Part shown: piece after piece, positions 28,332 to 35,754 of the stretch
How the letters are laid out: each line of letters opens with the position of its first letter
Numbering within the stretch: the stretch's first letter is position 1
Assembly (NCBI GenBank): GCA_014377445.1
Contig: JACMPP010000111.1
Span: 1 to 51,536, forward strand
Reading direction: 5' to 3'
Source of the DNA: Oligoflexus sp.
Lineage (GTDB): Bacteria > Bdellovibrionota_B > Oligoflexia > Oligoflexales > Oligoflexaceae
DNA length: 51,536 bases
Position numbers and translations under genes: made by a program
The notes under the pieces: generated by a model
Seen by the model: only the letters and a program-made list of their open reading frames with translations
What the model was told of the DNA's origin: nothing
Database searches by the model: none

Positions 28332-28777
28332 AATTCCAAGGACATTGAGCTATCTAAAGTTCTTTCTCAGAGAACTCTCATTTTTCATCGATTTGCTCGA
28401 AAAGCCAAGCAAAATAAGCCGTTACTTCATAGTAACTTCATAAAAAAAATCAAACTCATAAAAGATTTTGTCGATGCGAGACATAGAAAGCAAAGCGAGT
28501 GTCCGACGCCAGTAGGGCCGAATTGGGCTTTTCAGGCTTCGTTATACAATCGCCGTATAAGTCAACAATTACAGATATTTGCAACTTCAAGGCCCTCGCT
28601 TGATATTGGTTACATCGATCAATGGTTCAAAACCATCGACCTTCGCGTTTTGGAACCCGGCATCGCCGGCGGCACTGGTAACAGAGGACCGTATCAGCCG
28701 CGCGCTAACTTCCGTGAATCCGGCTTCACTGCGGAAGACATAGAATTTCAAGATAAGGCCCACTCTGGCCAAGCCTA
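28332..28777 (+). pseudogene. Open frame without a usable start, followed by a terminator
   Basis: From the stop at 28329-28331 this frame runs open for about 148 codons to TAA 28775-28777, yet holds no ATG, GTG or TTG before TTG 28650. The last ~55 codons look protein-like (YIDQWFKTIDLRVLEPG, then GPYQPRANFRESGFTAEDIE), and a perfect terminator follows at 28804-28831. I recognise no family. It may be the end of a decayed gene, a ~42-residue protein from TTG 28650, or part of a non-coding transcript. A 75-codon minus-strand frame (28587-28814) overlaps it but would start inside the terminator hairpin. Confidence 0.35.
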
Positions 28778-28803
28778 AGAATTTCTCCCTCACGTACTTT
28801 TCA

Positions 28804-28831
28804 GCCTCAGGCATTGTCCTGAGGCTTTTTT
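28804..28831 (+). terminator. Strong rho-independent terminator
   Basis: GCCTCAGG (28804-28811) pairs perfectly with CCTGAGGC (28818-28825), loop CATTGT, followed by six T. It is oriented to end a plus-strand transcript coming from 28330-28800, where no normal gene is seen. Confidence 0.85.
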
Positions 28832-28861
28832 CATTTTTCGCTTTTTAAGGGCATGCTGTTT

Positions 28862-28867
28862 TATAAT
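28862..28867 (+). promoter_or_regulatory. Candidate -10 box for the alpha/beta hydrolase gene
   Basis: A perfect TATAAT lies 45 bases before the ATG of the hydrolase gene and after the terminator at 28804-28831. No good -35 is seen at 17 bp spacing, so the promoter may be weak or activator-dependent. Confidence 0.4.
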
Positions 28868-28911
28868 AAAGCTGCGTGAAGTTCTGTGAAGAGTGAGCAG
28901 GAGCCGTTTCT

Positions 28912-30117
28912 ATGCATATCGAATGGTATTACTGGGTCCTTGGTGCGATCCTCTCGATCCTCTTTCTCGCCGGGGCTCTCTTCCTTTATCTGCGTGGCGC
29001 GCTGCCGACCGCACCTGAAATCCCCACCCTTCCCCTACCGGTCGAACCAATTCTTCTCAAATATGCATCCGCCACGACCATCCATCCCAGTTCACGAAGC
29101 ATCGCTGACCAACCGAAGGAGTGGCGCGAAAGTCTCAGGCGTTCGGGAGCGATACTCAAAGCTGCCGGTGTAAAGGAAATCATACTTCTGCATGGAACAT
29201 TCGTTGGCTCAGACCCTATAAACTTAGTGTCCTCCATGAAATCTCTCTTTCCCAAGTTGAGCCGCGAGGCAGAGGAGGGCATGGGTCGTCGCATGAAAGG
29301 CATCATCGACTACGTCGCCCAGGACAACGGAAACTTCGTTCCCAAGTACATCGAACTTCTCGAGCAGGGCCTTGAAGCGAAGATTCCCGTCAAACTTCAA
29401 TTCTGGTCATCGGCGAATCACCATCTGGGTCGATTGGAGGGAGCGATCCGACTCTTGGAAAAAGTAAGCGTCGACTTCCCCCAGAGTCAGAGCGACCGCA
29501 TTCTTCTGATCGGCCATAGCCACGCACGTCAAGTTTTTGCGTTGTTTACCCAACTTATCCTCGGCAGTCAGGTAAGCACAGGACTAGGCTCTGATCTGTG
29601 GCAATTTGCTGTGCGTGAGCGCTTGGCGACAGAGGAGCTGCGAACGAAGGCAAAACATCTCAGAAAGCAGCGCTTCGATTTTGTGACTCTCGGTGGTCCC
29701 GTTCGTTACCCATGGACCTACATCCCCGACATGAGGGTTCTGCACATCGTTAATCACCGTGGTGATAACAGCTCCATTGCAGAGCCTTGGGCCTTTTGGA
29801 AAGGATCAGGCGGAGATTTTGTTCAGCAATGGGGCATGATCGGTTCAGACACGTTGGCGCCGACACCCCGCGAACGCCAATTAAATCGAGGACTTGACGA
29901 TCTATTGGGCAAAGGCTGGCACACCCGCCTTTGGATCCAATCGATAGTGCGTCGTGAGCGACTAGGAGACTTTGGACGCACTCTTCTCGTGGACTATGGA
30001 CACGAGCAGCCAAACAAAAACAATTTCATTCGTGCTGTCTTTGGTCATGGTGTCTACACAAGATTTGACATCATGCATTTTCAGATGGAAGTCATTTGTA
30101 AGTACATTTACTCATGA
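28912..30117 (+). CDS. Membrane-anchored alpha/beta hydrolase-like protein
   Basis: 401 residues. One N-terminal membrane helix (WVLGAILSILFLAGALFLYL) anchors it, with the body probably in the periplasm. The start of an alpha/beta hydrolase fold is visible as IILLHGTFVGSD (~91-102). The nucleophile elbow is GHSHA with Ser at residue 203, a variant of GxSxG in which the last Gly is Ala. Later landmarks are DFVTLGGPVRYPW, resembling a lipase-class strand after the elbow, and a His-rich C-terminus (GHGVYTRFDIMHF) that could supply the catalytic His. The substrate is unknown; a lipase or esterase is the first guess. It is not in an operon. Confidence 0.6.
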   Translation: MHIEWYYWVLGAILSILFLAGALFLYLRGALPTAPEIPTLPLPVEPILLKYASATTIHPSSRSIADQPKEWRESLRRSGAILKAAGVKEIILLHGTFVGSDPINLVSSMKSLFPKLSREAEEGMGRRMKGIIDYVAQDNGNFVPKYIELLEQGLEAKIPVKLQFWSSANHHLGRLEGAIRLLEKVSVDFPQSQSDRILLIGHSHARQVFALFTQLILGSQVSTGLGSDLWQFAVRERLATEELRTKAKHLRKQRFDFVTLGGPVRYPWTYIPDMRVLHIVNHRGDNSSIAEPWAFWKGSGGDFVQQWGMIGSDTLAPTPRERQLNRGLDDLLGKGWHTRLWIQSIVRRERLGDFGRTLLVDYGHEQPNKNNFIRAVFGHGVYTRFDIMHFQMEVICKYIYS

Positions 30118-30809
30118 ATAGGGAACGAATTGATTTGGGTCTGTGAGAGAAGTGGTATGAGGGCAGACTCAGTTATCTGCCCTTGAGGGGGGAAGTGTAG
30201 AACCTTCGTAAGAAGGCTTTTGGGGGATGGCTAACGTTGATAGAGACTCTTCATCTCTAGACTGCCGTCGTTCGTGTGAGCGGCAAATCAACGGGGAGGG
30301 TGTATTGGCAGCCAATGAAAAAGAGCTTAGTCAATGCTTGACCGCTCACTTTTGTGTCGGTATAAGAATCTCGTCTTAGAAGACCCTTTTGTTACTCCCA
30401 CTTGCTGTTCTGGAGAGTAACGGAATATTTCCACAAGCGAGATAGTTCTTGGTCAGCTTTGTTGCTGTTCTGCTGACTTCGATCTCGCGCTAATGACTGC
30501 CTACCGTGTTTCTCCCAAACTCACCTATTTGTGTCAATCTACAACGAAATTCCGCTTAACATTTTCGAGCGAGGCGAGCACAATGCGAAGACAACATCGC
30601 TCGCATTAAGCACAATTCGTTTGCCAACTCTTAAACAATATGTTTGATTCGTGTAAACCTGATTGCCAGTTTAGTGCTTCATGACTCGAAATCTTGAACT
30701 TCGCACCTTGCAAAGGCTCTTGTAGCCATGGCAAATGTGTCGGATGCATACTTCGGATATTGATGCGTAGATCAATGGGAAGCTTTCCTCGTAAGGAAAC
30801 GAGTAACAC
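30118..30809 (+). ncRNA. Hairpin-rich region, candidate structured RNA or long leader of the first HTH module
   Basis: No gene-like frame fits here. Instead many short perfect hairpins follow one another: GGGCAGA/TCTGCCC (30161-30182); CCTTC-GTAA-GAAGG with a GNRA loop (30203-30216); GTTGAT/ATCAAC (30236-30292) enclosing TAGAGA/TCTCTA and TGCCG/CGGCA as a three-way junction; ATTGG/CCAAT (30304-30316); GAGC...GCTC around GTCAA/TTGAC (30323-30347) followed by a T-run; GTTACTC/GAGTAAC (30391-30421); GCGAGAT/ATCTCGC (30437-30488) around GTCAGC/GCTGAC. The last two share the loop sequence TTGCTGTTCTG. From ~30554 on the sequence matches the region before the second module. The match to tmRNA, RNase P or 6S is poor. 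No compensatory evidence is available, so the fold is only proposed. Confidence 0.35.
30619..30670 (+). promoter_or_regulatory. Conserved upstream box, module 1
   Basis: A 52-base block aligns without gaps to 32328-32379, 41 of 52 positions identical by eye. It contains GTTTGCCAAC, an AAAC-AATAT-GTTT pair and a final GTTT...AAAC pair, then TTGCCA that could be a -35 element. Repeated GTTT/AAAC half-sites suggest a regulator operator, perhaps for the HTH protein encoded downstream. It lies about 140 bases before the ATG. Confidence 0.55.
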
Positions 30810-31586
30810 ATGGTTAACGAGCAAGCACTGCTAACAGATCTAGTCGATGCGATCAACGCATGGATAGAAGGTAGTCGCAGCCGTAGTCTCTCAGGACTCG
30901 CTCGGCGCACTGGTGTCGCTTATTCGACGATTCGGCGCATTGCCCAGAACGAGAGTGTTCCGCATCCCTACACAGCGCTGTCTATTTCGGAAGTGGTCAT
31001 GACCACGCAGCAACGCCTGGAATTTCTGAAGAAGCATTTCCCCACCATCGGCAACCTGATGGAGGAATGCTACGACAATAAAATTGGCGTTGAACCAAAC
31101 GTGGAAGCTATGCAGCGTTTTATGCGCACGGAACCTCACAATCGCATTTTCAACATAGCCGCGACGGAAGCTGGAACAAATCGCCGTGCTATCGAGAGAT
31201 TGTGTGGTCAAATGGGTCTCGATTCACTGAACGAAATGCTTGACGAGTCGTTGTTAGTCGAACTTCCCGACGGAACGATTAAATATACTCACGACGGCTG
31301 GACCCATGCGAACGTTGAGGAAGCACTCTCACAAATACGTCATTCCACTCAGCATTTCGACAAACAGCTCGTTGGAACCGATGGTGCGAGCCTGATGCAC
31401 TCAACTGGCGCAATTAAGCTAGAGTGTGTTCCTCTGGTGAAAGAGCTTGTGTTAAAGTTCATCAAGGACTTAAACGCGCTTAAAAATGACGAGGCGTCAG
31501 AGGGCGGTATTCACTTCTTCTGTGATTTAATGTATTCCCTTTACGACCGTCAGGAGTGGGCACCTAATCAAGAGCGAGAGCAATGA
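30810..31586 (+). CDS. HTH regulator-like protein, module 1
   Basis: 258 residues. Residues ~25-60 form an XRE/lambda-repressor-like helix-turn-helix (LSGLARRTGVAYSTIRRIA). The remaining ~190 residues are helical with no family I can name. The C-terminal part (VLKFIKDLNALKNDEASEG, then HFFCDLMYSLYD) recalls, in pattern only, TIGR02147/DUF4423 regulators. No signal peptide or membrane helix, so cytoplasmic. The protein is paralogous to 32458-33240: the first 88 residues differ at only seven positions, while the DNA differs at many synonymous sites, which indicates an old duplication kept by selection. Its stop overlaps the next ATG (ATGA), coupling it to the exported protein. Confidence 0.75.
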   Translation: MVNEQALLTDLVDAINAWIEGSRSRSLSGLARRTGVAYSTIRRIAQNESVPHPYTALSISEVVMTTQQRLEFLKKHFPTIGNLMEECYDNKIGVEPNVEAMQRFMRTEPHNRIFNIAATEAGTNRRAIERLCGQMGLDSLNEMLDESLLVELPDGTIKYTHDGWTHANVEEALSQIRHSTQHFDKQLVGTDGASLMHSTGAIKLECVPLVKELVLKFIKDLNALKNDEASEGGIHFFCDLMYSLYDRQEWAPNQEREQ

Positions 31587-32056
31587 AAAAATTTATCCTA
31601 GCTATTCTATTTCTTTGCGGGGCATTCACGGTTCAAAGCGAACCTGCGAAAGCCAGCGGAGCCACAGTCGTCTTCTTGCAAGTCCGCTTCCCAGATTACT
31701 TCATGACTTCTGCGATCCGCGACAAGATCTTCAATAGCAGCGAGCTCTACAATGTATTGGAATCGTCTCAACGTGAACTCTACGTTTCGCGCGTCAGTCC
31801 TGATATCTATCGCCTAGTCTCTTACTATACGTCGCTCGGTTACGACTTTGAGCTTCGTTTTGAAAAAGATCAGAACGTGACATTCCGTTACTACTCAGAG
31901 CTTCAAGCGATCATTGGCGCGACTGAAGATCAAGAGATCATCGTCCTCCTGCCGATCACAGAGAGCACGGTGAGACCGCAGCACAGTACGAAGCCTTCGG
32001 CCGTTCAGGGCGAGACAGAGGTCGACGAAGTGTCTGGATCAAACGACAAGCATTAA
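31583..32056 (+). CDS. Small exported protein, module 1
   Basis: 157 residues with a Sec signal peptide (MKKFILAILFLCGAF..., cleavage near AKA-SG). The mature part is ~130 residues and shares a clear pattern with 33237-33653: VRFxDYxxTxA, FNxSxLYNxLES, RVSPxIxR, YYTxxGY, VTFxYYxxLxAIxG, IxVLLP. It is beta-rich, has no Cys in the mature part and no known domain. This copy has an extra Ser/Thr/Glu-rich tail. Translationally coupled to the HTH gene, so the two probably work together; a secreted effector, surface factor or extracytoplasmic sensor are all possible. The function is unknown. Confidence 0.7.
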   Translation: MKKFILAILFLCGAFTVQSEPAKASGATVVFLQVRFPDYFMTSAIRDKIFNSSELYNVLESSQRELYVSRVSPDIYRLVSYYTSLGYDFELRFEKDQNVTFRYYSELQAIIGATEDQEIIVLLPITESTVRPQHSTKPSAVQGETEVDEVSGSNDKH

Positions 32057-32082
32057 GTATTTCTTCTTAAGTTTTCTCAAAG

Positions 32083-32134
32083 CCTCGGCACTACTGGGTT
32101 GGCAACAATCCAAAGAGTCCCGGGGTTTTCTTTT
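32083..32134 (+). terminator. Terminator of module 1
   Basis: CCTCGG (32083-32088) pairs with CCGGGG (32120-32125), one G-U, enclosing TTGG/CCAA. TTTTCTTTT follows. It lies 27 bases after the exported-protein stop. Confidence 0.65.
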
Positions 32135-32457
32135 GTAAAAAATTCGTCTGCGTTCCAATGCAGTTTTTACTAAAATCTGTTTGACCCTTGATTTGCAGAT
32201 CTATTCTGCAAGCCTACCGTTTGGATTTAAGATCTCTTTAAATCTTCTAATTAAATAAATTTGCGCTTAACATTTCTAATTGTTGCGCGCATGATGTCTT
32301 TACATCTTGCCTCAAATTCGAACAATAGTTTGCAAACAGATAAATATTATGTTTGTTTTGTATAAACCTAATTGACAGTACCTGACGTTTTTTTAGTGCG
32401 CGGAAATTTTCGAGCACTTCAATCAACTGTCATTTCTTGTGAGGTTATCGTTAACGC
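32135..32457 (+). promoter_or_regulatory. Intergenic region between the two modules
   Basis: 323 bases, strongly AT-rich, with no gene-like frame. From about 32262 it matches the sequence before module 1: a shared GCTTAACATT at 32265 and 30554, then the 52-base box at 32328-32379, then TTAGTGC, 12 bases further from the box than in module 1. It is therefore a duplicated promoter region. The hairpin-rich part found before module 1 is not repeated here. Confidence 0.5.
32328..32379 (+). promoter_or_regulatory. Conserved upstream box, module 2
   Basis: The partner of 30619-30670. GTTTGCAAAC at 32328-32337 is a perfect 10-base palindrome here. The GTTT...AAAC pair follows, and TTGACA at 32372-32377 is a perfect -35 consensus, but no good -10 is found 16-18 bases later, as expected for an activated promoter. 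Confidence 0.55.
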
Positions 32458-33240
32458 ATGGTCAATGAGCAAGCGCTGCTAACAGATCTGGTCGATGCCA
32501 TCAACGCATGGATGCAGGGAAGCCGTAGCCGGAGTTTATCCGGCCTCGCCCGACGCACCAGTGTTGCTTATTCCACCATCCGTCGTATTGCTCAGAGCGA
32601 AAGCGTTCCCCATCCTTACACAGCGCTTTCAATCTCCGAAGTGGTTATGACCACTCAGCAGCGCGTGGAATTCCTCAAGAATCATTTCCCGACCATCGGT
32701 AACCTGATGGATGAATGTTATGTGAATTCCATACGTCCCGATCCCAACGACGAATCCCTCATTCGTTATATTCGCCAGGAACCGCACAACCGCATCTTTA
32801 ATATTGCCGCGACCAAAAAAGGCACAACACGCAGCGCTATTCTGTCACTCTGCGGACAAATGGGTGTCGATGCTCTCGAGGAGATGATCGACGACGCACT
32901 TTTAGTTGAAATGCCGGATGGAACCGTTAAATACACGCACGATAATTGGGCCGTCAGCAACGTCGAAGATATTCTCGACCTGGTGCGTCACTCCACAGAG
33001 CATTTCGACAAACACCTAGTCGGAACCGAGGGGGCAAGCCTAATGCATGCCACGGGCGCAGTTCGGGCAGAATTGGTTCCACAGCTAAAAGCACTTGTAT
33101 TAAAATTTATGAAAGACTTAAATGCGCTCAAAGACGATCAGAACTCTGAGGGTGGTGTTCATTTCTTTTGTGATTTGATGTACTCCCTATACGATCGAAA
33201 CGAGTGGAACCGCTACGTCAATCAGGAGATGGACGGATGA
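32458..33240 (+). CDS. HTH regulator-like protein, module 2
   Basis: 260 residues, the paralogue of 30810-31586. The HTH region is almost unchanged (LSGLARRTSVAYSTIRRIA), as is the C-terminal block (HFFCDLMYSLYDR). Most differences lie at residues ~90-180, which may be where ligand or partner specificity is set. Preserved HTH with diverged middle suggests that both regulators read the same or similar DNA sites, consistent with the shared upstream boxes. The stop overlaps the downstream ATG as in module 1. Family unknown. Confidence 0.75.
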   Translation: MVNEQALLTDLVDAINAWMQGSRSRSLSGLARRTSVAYSTIRRIAQSESVPHPYTALSISEVVMTTQQRVEFLKNHFPTIGNLMDECYVNSIRPDPNDESLIRYIRQEPHNRIFNIAATKKGTTRSAILSLCGQMGVDALEEMIDDALLVEMPDGTVKYTHDNWAVSNVEDILDLVRHSTEHFDKHLVGTEGASLMHATGAVRAELVPQLKALVLKFMKDLNALKDDQNSEGGVHFFCDLMYSLYDRNEWNRYVNQEMDG

Positions 33241-33653
33241 AAAGACTGTTTCTTACCTTATTTCTACTCGCCGCATTTACACAGGGAAGCTCCGCGAAAG
33301 CGAGTGGATCGAACACGGTTTTATTTCCCGTTCGTTTCAATGACTACATCATCACCCAGGCGTTTCAGGATATTTCGTTCAACAACAGTTCGCTCTATAA
33401 TTTCCTGGAATCGGCTGAGGGCAATAACATCCTCATCGCCCGTGTGAGTCCCTATATCTTCCGCTCGACCTATTACTACACCTACTGGGGATACGAAGTG
33501 GATCTTGACTTTGCTCAGTTTGAAACTGTGACCTTCGAATATTATCCGATGCTGAAGGCGATCCTGGGCAAGATGAAGGACAATCAGATCATGGTCCTCC
33601 TCCCTCAGATCCCTCGCCCCGTGGCGATCGGTCAAGGCGTCCTCCCGAATTAG
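33237..33653 (+). CDS. Small exported protein, module 2
   Basis: 138 residues from ATG 33237, which overlaps the HTH stop (ATGA) exactly as in module 1; an in-frame start at 33204 inside the upstream gene would bury the signal peptide and is rejected. Signal peptide MKRLFLTLFLLAAF..., cleavage near AKA-SG. The mature protein keeps the module-1 pattern (VRFNDYIIT, NSSLYNFLES, RVSPYIFR, YYTYWGY, VTFEYYPMLKAILG, VLLP) but lacks the long tail. Rich in Tyr, Phe and Asn, no mature Cys. Function unknown. Confidence 0.7.
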   Translation: MKRLFLTLFLLAAFTQGSSAKASGSNTVLFPVRFNDYIITQAFQDISFNNSSLYNFLESAEGNNILIARVSPYIFRSTYYYTYWGYEVDLDFAQFETVTFEYYPMLKAILGKMKDNQIMVLLPQIPRPVAIGQGVLPN

Positions 33654-33673
33654 ATTTTTCTAAAATGCGATCG

Positions 33674-33706
33674 ATGGGAGATTCGTCACAGAGTCTCCCA
33701 TTTTTG
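33674..33706 (+). terminator. Terminator of module 2
   Basis: ATGGGAGA (33674-33681) pairs with TCTCCCAT (33694-33701) and is followed by a T-run. It lies about 20 bases after the stop. Confidence 0.85.
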
Positions 33707-33802
33707 TATTTAGAAACTCCTCCGTGCAAAAAGCTGAAGTCTTTGCGATAATCCTCTACCTTTGCTCTATCGTTTTTGACTTGCTGGAGGATTACAGGGT
33801 CT

Positions 33803-34654
33803 ATGCAACATTTCGTTTGGGACTTTTCACCCGAAATCTTCAAAATTGGCGCCTTTGCTCCTCGCTACTATGGCCTGATGTTCGCCATCGGCTTCATGGT
33901 CAGCTACAGCATCACACAAAAAATCTTTCTGAAGGAAGGACGCAACGAAGAAGACCTTTCTTCCCTCCTTTTTCACATTATGGTCGGTACGATCGTGGGT
34001 GCTCGCATCGGGCACTGCCTCTTCTACGAGCCGGATTATTACCTCTCACATCCTCTTGAGATCCTCTTCGTCTGGCGCGGCGGCCTCGCTAGCCATGGCG
34101 GTACGATTGGTGTGCTCCTTGCCCTCTATCTCTATAAACGTAAACATCCGGACCAGGGTTACATCTGGCTGGCAGATCGCCTCGCGATCGGTACGGCTTT
34201 TACCGCCGGCTGTATACGCGTCGGCAACTTCTTCAACTCCGAGATCCTTGGCAAGCCCTGGGATGGCCCCTGGGCCATCATCTTCGCGGCGAATGGCGAT
34301 ATGATTCCACGCCACCCGGCGATGCTTTACGAAGCGCTCGCCTATTTCATCCTCTTCGCCATCATGCTCTGGATGTATTGGAAGACCAACGCAGCTCAGG
34401 CCAAAGGTCGACTGATCGGACTGATGCTCGCCTGGATCTTCATCGCCCGTTTCTTTATTGAATTCGTCAAAGAGAATCAGGTGCCTTTCGAAAACGGCAT
34501 GACCTTGAATATGGGACAGCTGCTCAGTATTCCTTTCATCATCGTCGGTATCCTCCTCTACAGCGGTAAGTTTGTTGAGTGGATGCCATGGCTCGATAGA
34601 ACGACAGCTTTGCCTGATCCAGCGAAACAGATGCCGATCAAAAAGAAAAGCTAG
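33803..34654 (+). CDS. lgt: Prolipoprotein diacylglyceryl transferase
   Basis: 283 residues from ATG 33803; the nine extra codons of the longer frame do not fit the family start (HFVWDFSPEIFKIG). Lgt moves diacylglycerol from phosphatidylglycerol to the lipobox Cys of prolipoproteins in the inner membrane. Visible are RYYGLMFAIGF, GARIGHCLFYEP, WRGGLASHGGTIG, and the signature GCIRVGNFFNSEILGKPWDGPWAI, plus RHPAMLYEAL and a final RFFIEFVKENQ. Multiple membrane helices. The window encodes several predicted lipoproteins and an Lnb-like protein that would use its product. GGAGG lies 12 bases upstream of the ATG. The QC-like gene follows 33 bases on. Confidence 0.96.
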   Translation: MQHFVWDFSPEIFKIGAFAPRYYGLMFAIGFMVSYSITQKIFLKEGRNEEDLSSLLFHIMVGTIVGARIGHCLFYEPDYYLSHPLEILFVWRGGLASHGGTIGVLLALYLYKRKHPDQGYIWLADRLAIGTAFTAGCIRVGNFFNSEILGKPWDGPWAIIFAANGDMIPRHPAMLYEALAYFILFAIMLWMYWKTNAAQAKGRLIGLMLAWIFIARFFIEFVKENQVPFENGMTLNMGQLLSIPFIIVGILLYSGKFVEWMPWLDRTTALPDPAKQMPIKKKS

Positions 34655-34687
34655 GTTAAGCTCAAGTGAAACGACAAGGACCACGGC

Positions 34688-35698
34688 ATGCGCGCACCTG
34701 ATCTCCTCGTTTTGAGTTTGTTTTTGATGGCCGGAACTTGTCGCCCGAACCAGGAAGTGTCGAAGCTTCCCTGGAACAGCGAGCGGGCCGGCAAAGATCT
34801 TAAAGAAATCAGCCTTGAGCCCCACCCGATGGGTTCAGCCCGCATCAAGGTCCTTGCCGACTATCTCGATACTGAAATGAAAAATGTTGGCATGGAGACG
34901 GGCCGCGATTCCTTTACCTCCCTCGTTCCCGATCCTGATCTATTCGGCCTCGAAGCCAATCCCATGCGCTCTGTGACCCTGTCTATGCCGATGCAAAACG
35001 TCTTTGCCAAACTCAAGAGCGGCACGGACAACTGTGCTTTGCTCGTGGCATCGCACTACGATTCCAAACGTCTGCCCCAGGGCCCAAGCATCGGTGCGAA
35101 CGACAGTGGGTCATCGTCGGTGGCCATTCTCGAGCTCATGCGCGGCTTAAAGAACGCAAACGTTAAACTACGCTGTCACATCGTGGCGGTTTGGTTTGAT
35201 GGTGAGGAGTCTTATCTTCCTGAGTGGCGTGACGGACAGACTCATCATCCCGCGCGGATCATCGACAACACCTATGGCAGCCGACACCTGGCCGACAGCT
35301 TGCAGGCCTGCGGGAATCCCAATACGAAAACCTGGTGCTTGCCTCAGACCTGGGGTGGCGAAAGAGTGGAAGGGCTGATTCTGCTCGATATGGTGGGTAT
35401 GGAGAATCTCCGTCTGACTCCGGAGAGCCACTCAACGCCGGCGTTGATGAGCCTCGCAATGGAATTGGACAAGCAGATGTTCGCGGGTCAACTCTTCGGG
35501 AACTCGTCATTCAAAGCAGTCGAGGATGATCACATTCCCTTTTTGGAAAAGGGCATTCCTTCGCTGGATTTGATCGGCTTTGAAAATCTCGATACCTGGC
35601 ATCAGCCGACAGATACCTTTGAGCGAGTATCGATGAAGAGCGTGCAGCAGGCTGCGGAGTTGACGGCTGCGATCGTGCAGAAGCTTCTGGGGGAGTGA
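34688..35698 (+). CDS. Glutaminyl-peptide cyclotransferase-like M28 protein, exported
   Basis: 336 residues. A hydrophobic leader ends at a Cys (MAGTCRP), so it may be a lipoprotein with a non-standard lipobox. The body is an M28 zinc fold: ASHYDSK (~121-126), GANDSGSSSVAIL (zinc Asp), VWFDGEES (zinc/base Glu), YGSRHLADSL, VEDDHIPFLEKGIPSLDLI and TWHQPTDT (zinc His). The EDDHIPF segment, FDGEE followed by YGSRHLA, and the Asp-rich metal set match animal-type glutaminyl cyclases, which form N-terminal pyroglutamate, more closely than aminopeptidases. It follows lgt by 33 bases and may be co-transcribed. Confidence 0.8.
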   Translation: MRAPDLLVLSLFLMAGTCRPNQEVSKLPWNSERAGKDLKEISLEPHPMGSARIKVLADYLDTEMKNVGMETGRDSFTSLVPDPDLFGLEANPMRSVTLSMPMQNVFAKLKSGTDNCALLVASHYDSKRLPQGPSIGANDSGSSSVAILELMRGLKNANVKLRCHIVAVWFDGEESYLPEWRDGQTHHPARIIDNTYGSRHLADSLQACGNPNTKTWCLPQTWGGERVEGLILLDMVGMENLRLTPESHSTPALMSLAMELDKQMFAGQLFGNSSFKAVEDDHIPFLEKGIPSLDLIGFENLDTWHQPTDTFERVSMKSVQQAAELTAAIVQKLLGE

Positions 35699-35703
35699 AT
35701 AAA

Positions 35704-35729
35704 GAGGTCGAATCTTACCATCCGACCTC
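35704..35729 (-). terminator. Hairpin between converging genes
   Basis: GAGGTCG (35704-35710) pairs with CGACCTC (35723-35729). On the minus strand it is followed by TTTATT, so it best serves the secreted esterase gene at 35755-36798. It may also stop transcription from the QC-like gene. Confidence 0.5.
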
Positions 35730-35754
35730 CTGAAAACACCCACAACTTAGTTTA

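Noticed and set aside
28587..28814. 75-codon minus-strand frame as a real gene
   Set aside because: Its ATG lies in the loop of a strong plus-strand terminator, which would hinder translation start; no family match. Not fully excluded.
30118..30809. tmRNA, RNase P RNA or retron RNA in the hairpin-rich region
   Set aside because: No tRNA-like ends, no conserved RNase P segments, and no reverse transcriptase gene nearby.
30810..33653. The HTH/exported pairs as toxin-antitoxin modules
   Set aside because: The HTH proteins are ~260 residues with a large second domain and the partners have Sec signal peptides, unlike typical cytoplasmic toxins; no toxin motif is visible.
28912..33706. Prophage or integrative element
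   Set aside because: No integrase, transposase, tRNA target or phage structural gene is present, in spite of the accessory look of the region.
34046..34825. 259-codon frame antisense to lgt
   Set aside because: lgt is unambiguous on the plus strand; the antisense frame is charged and featureless.
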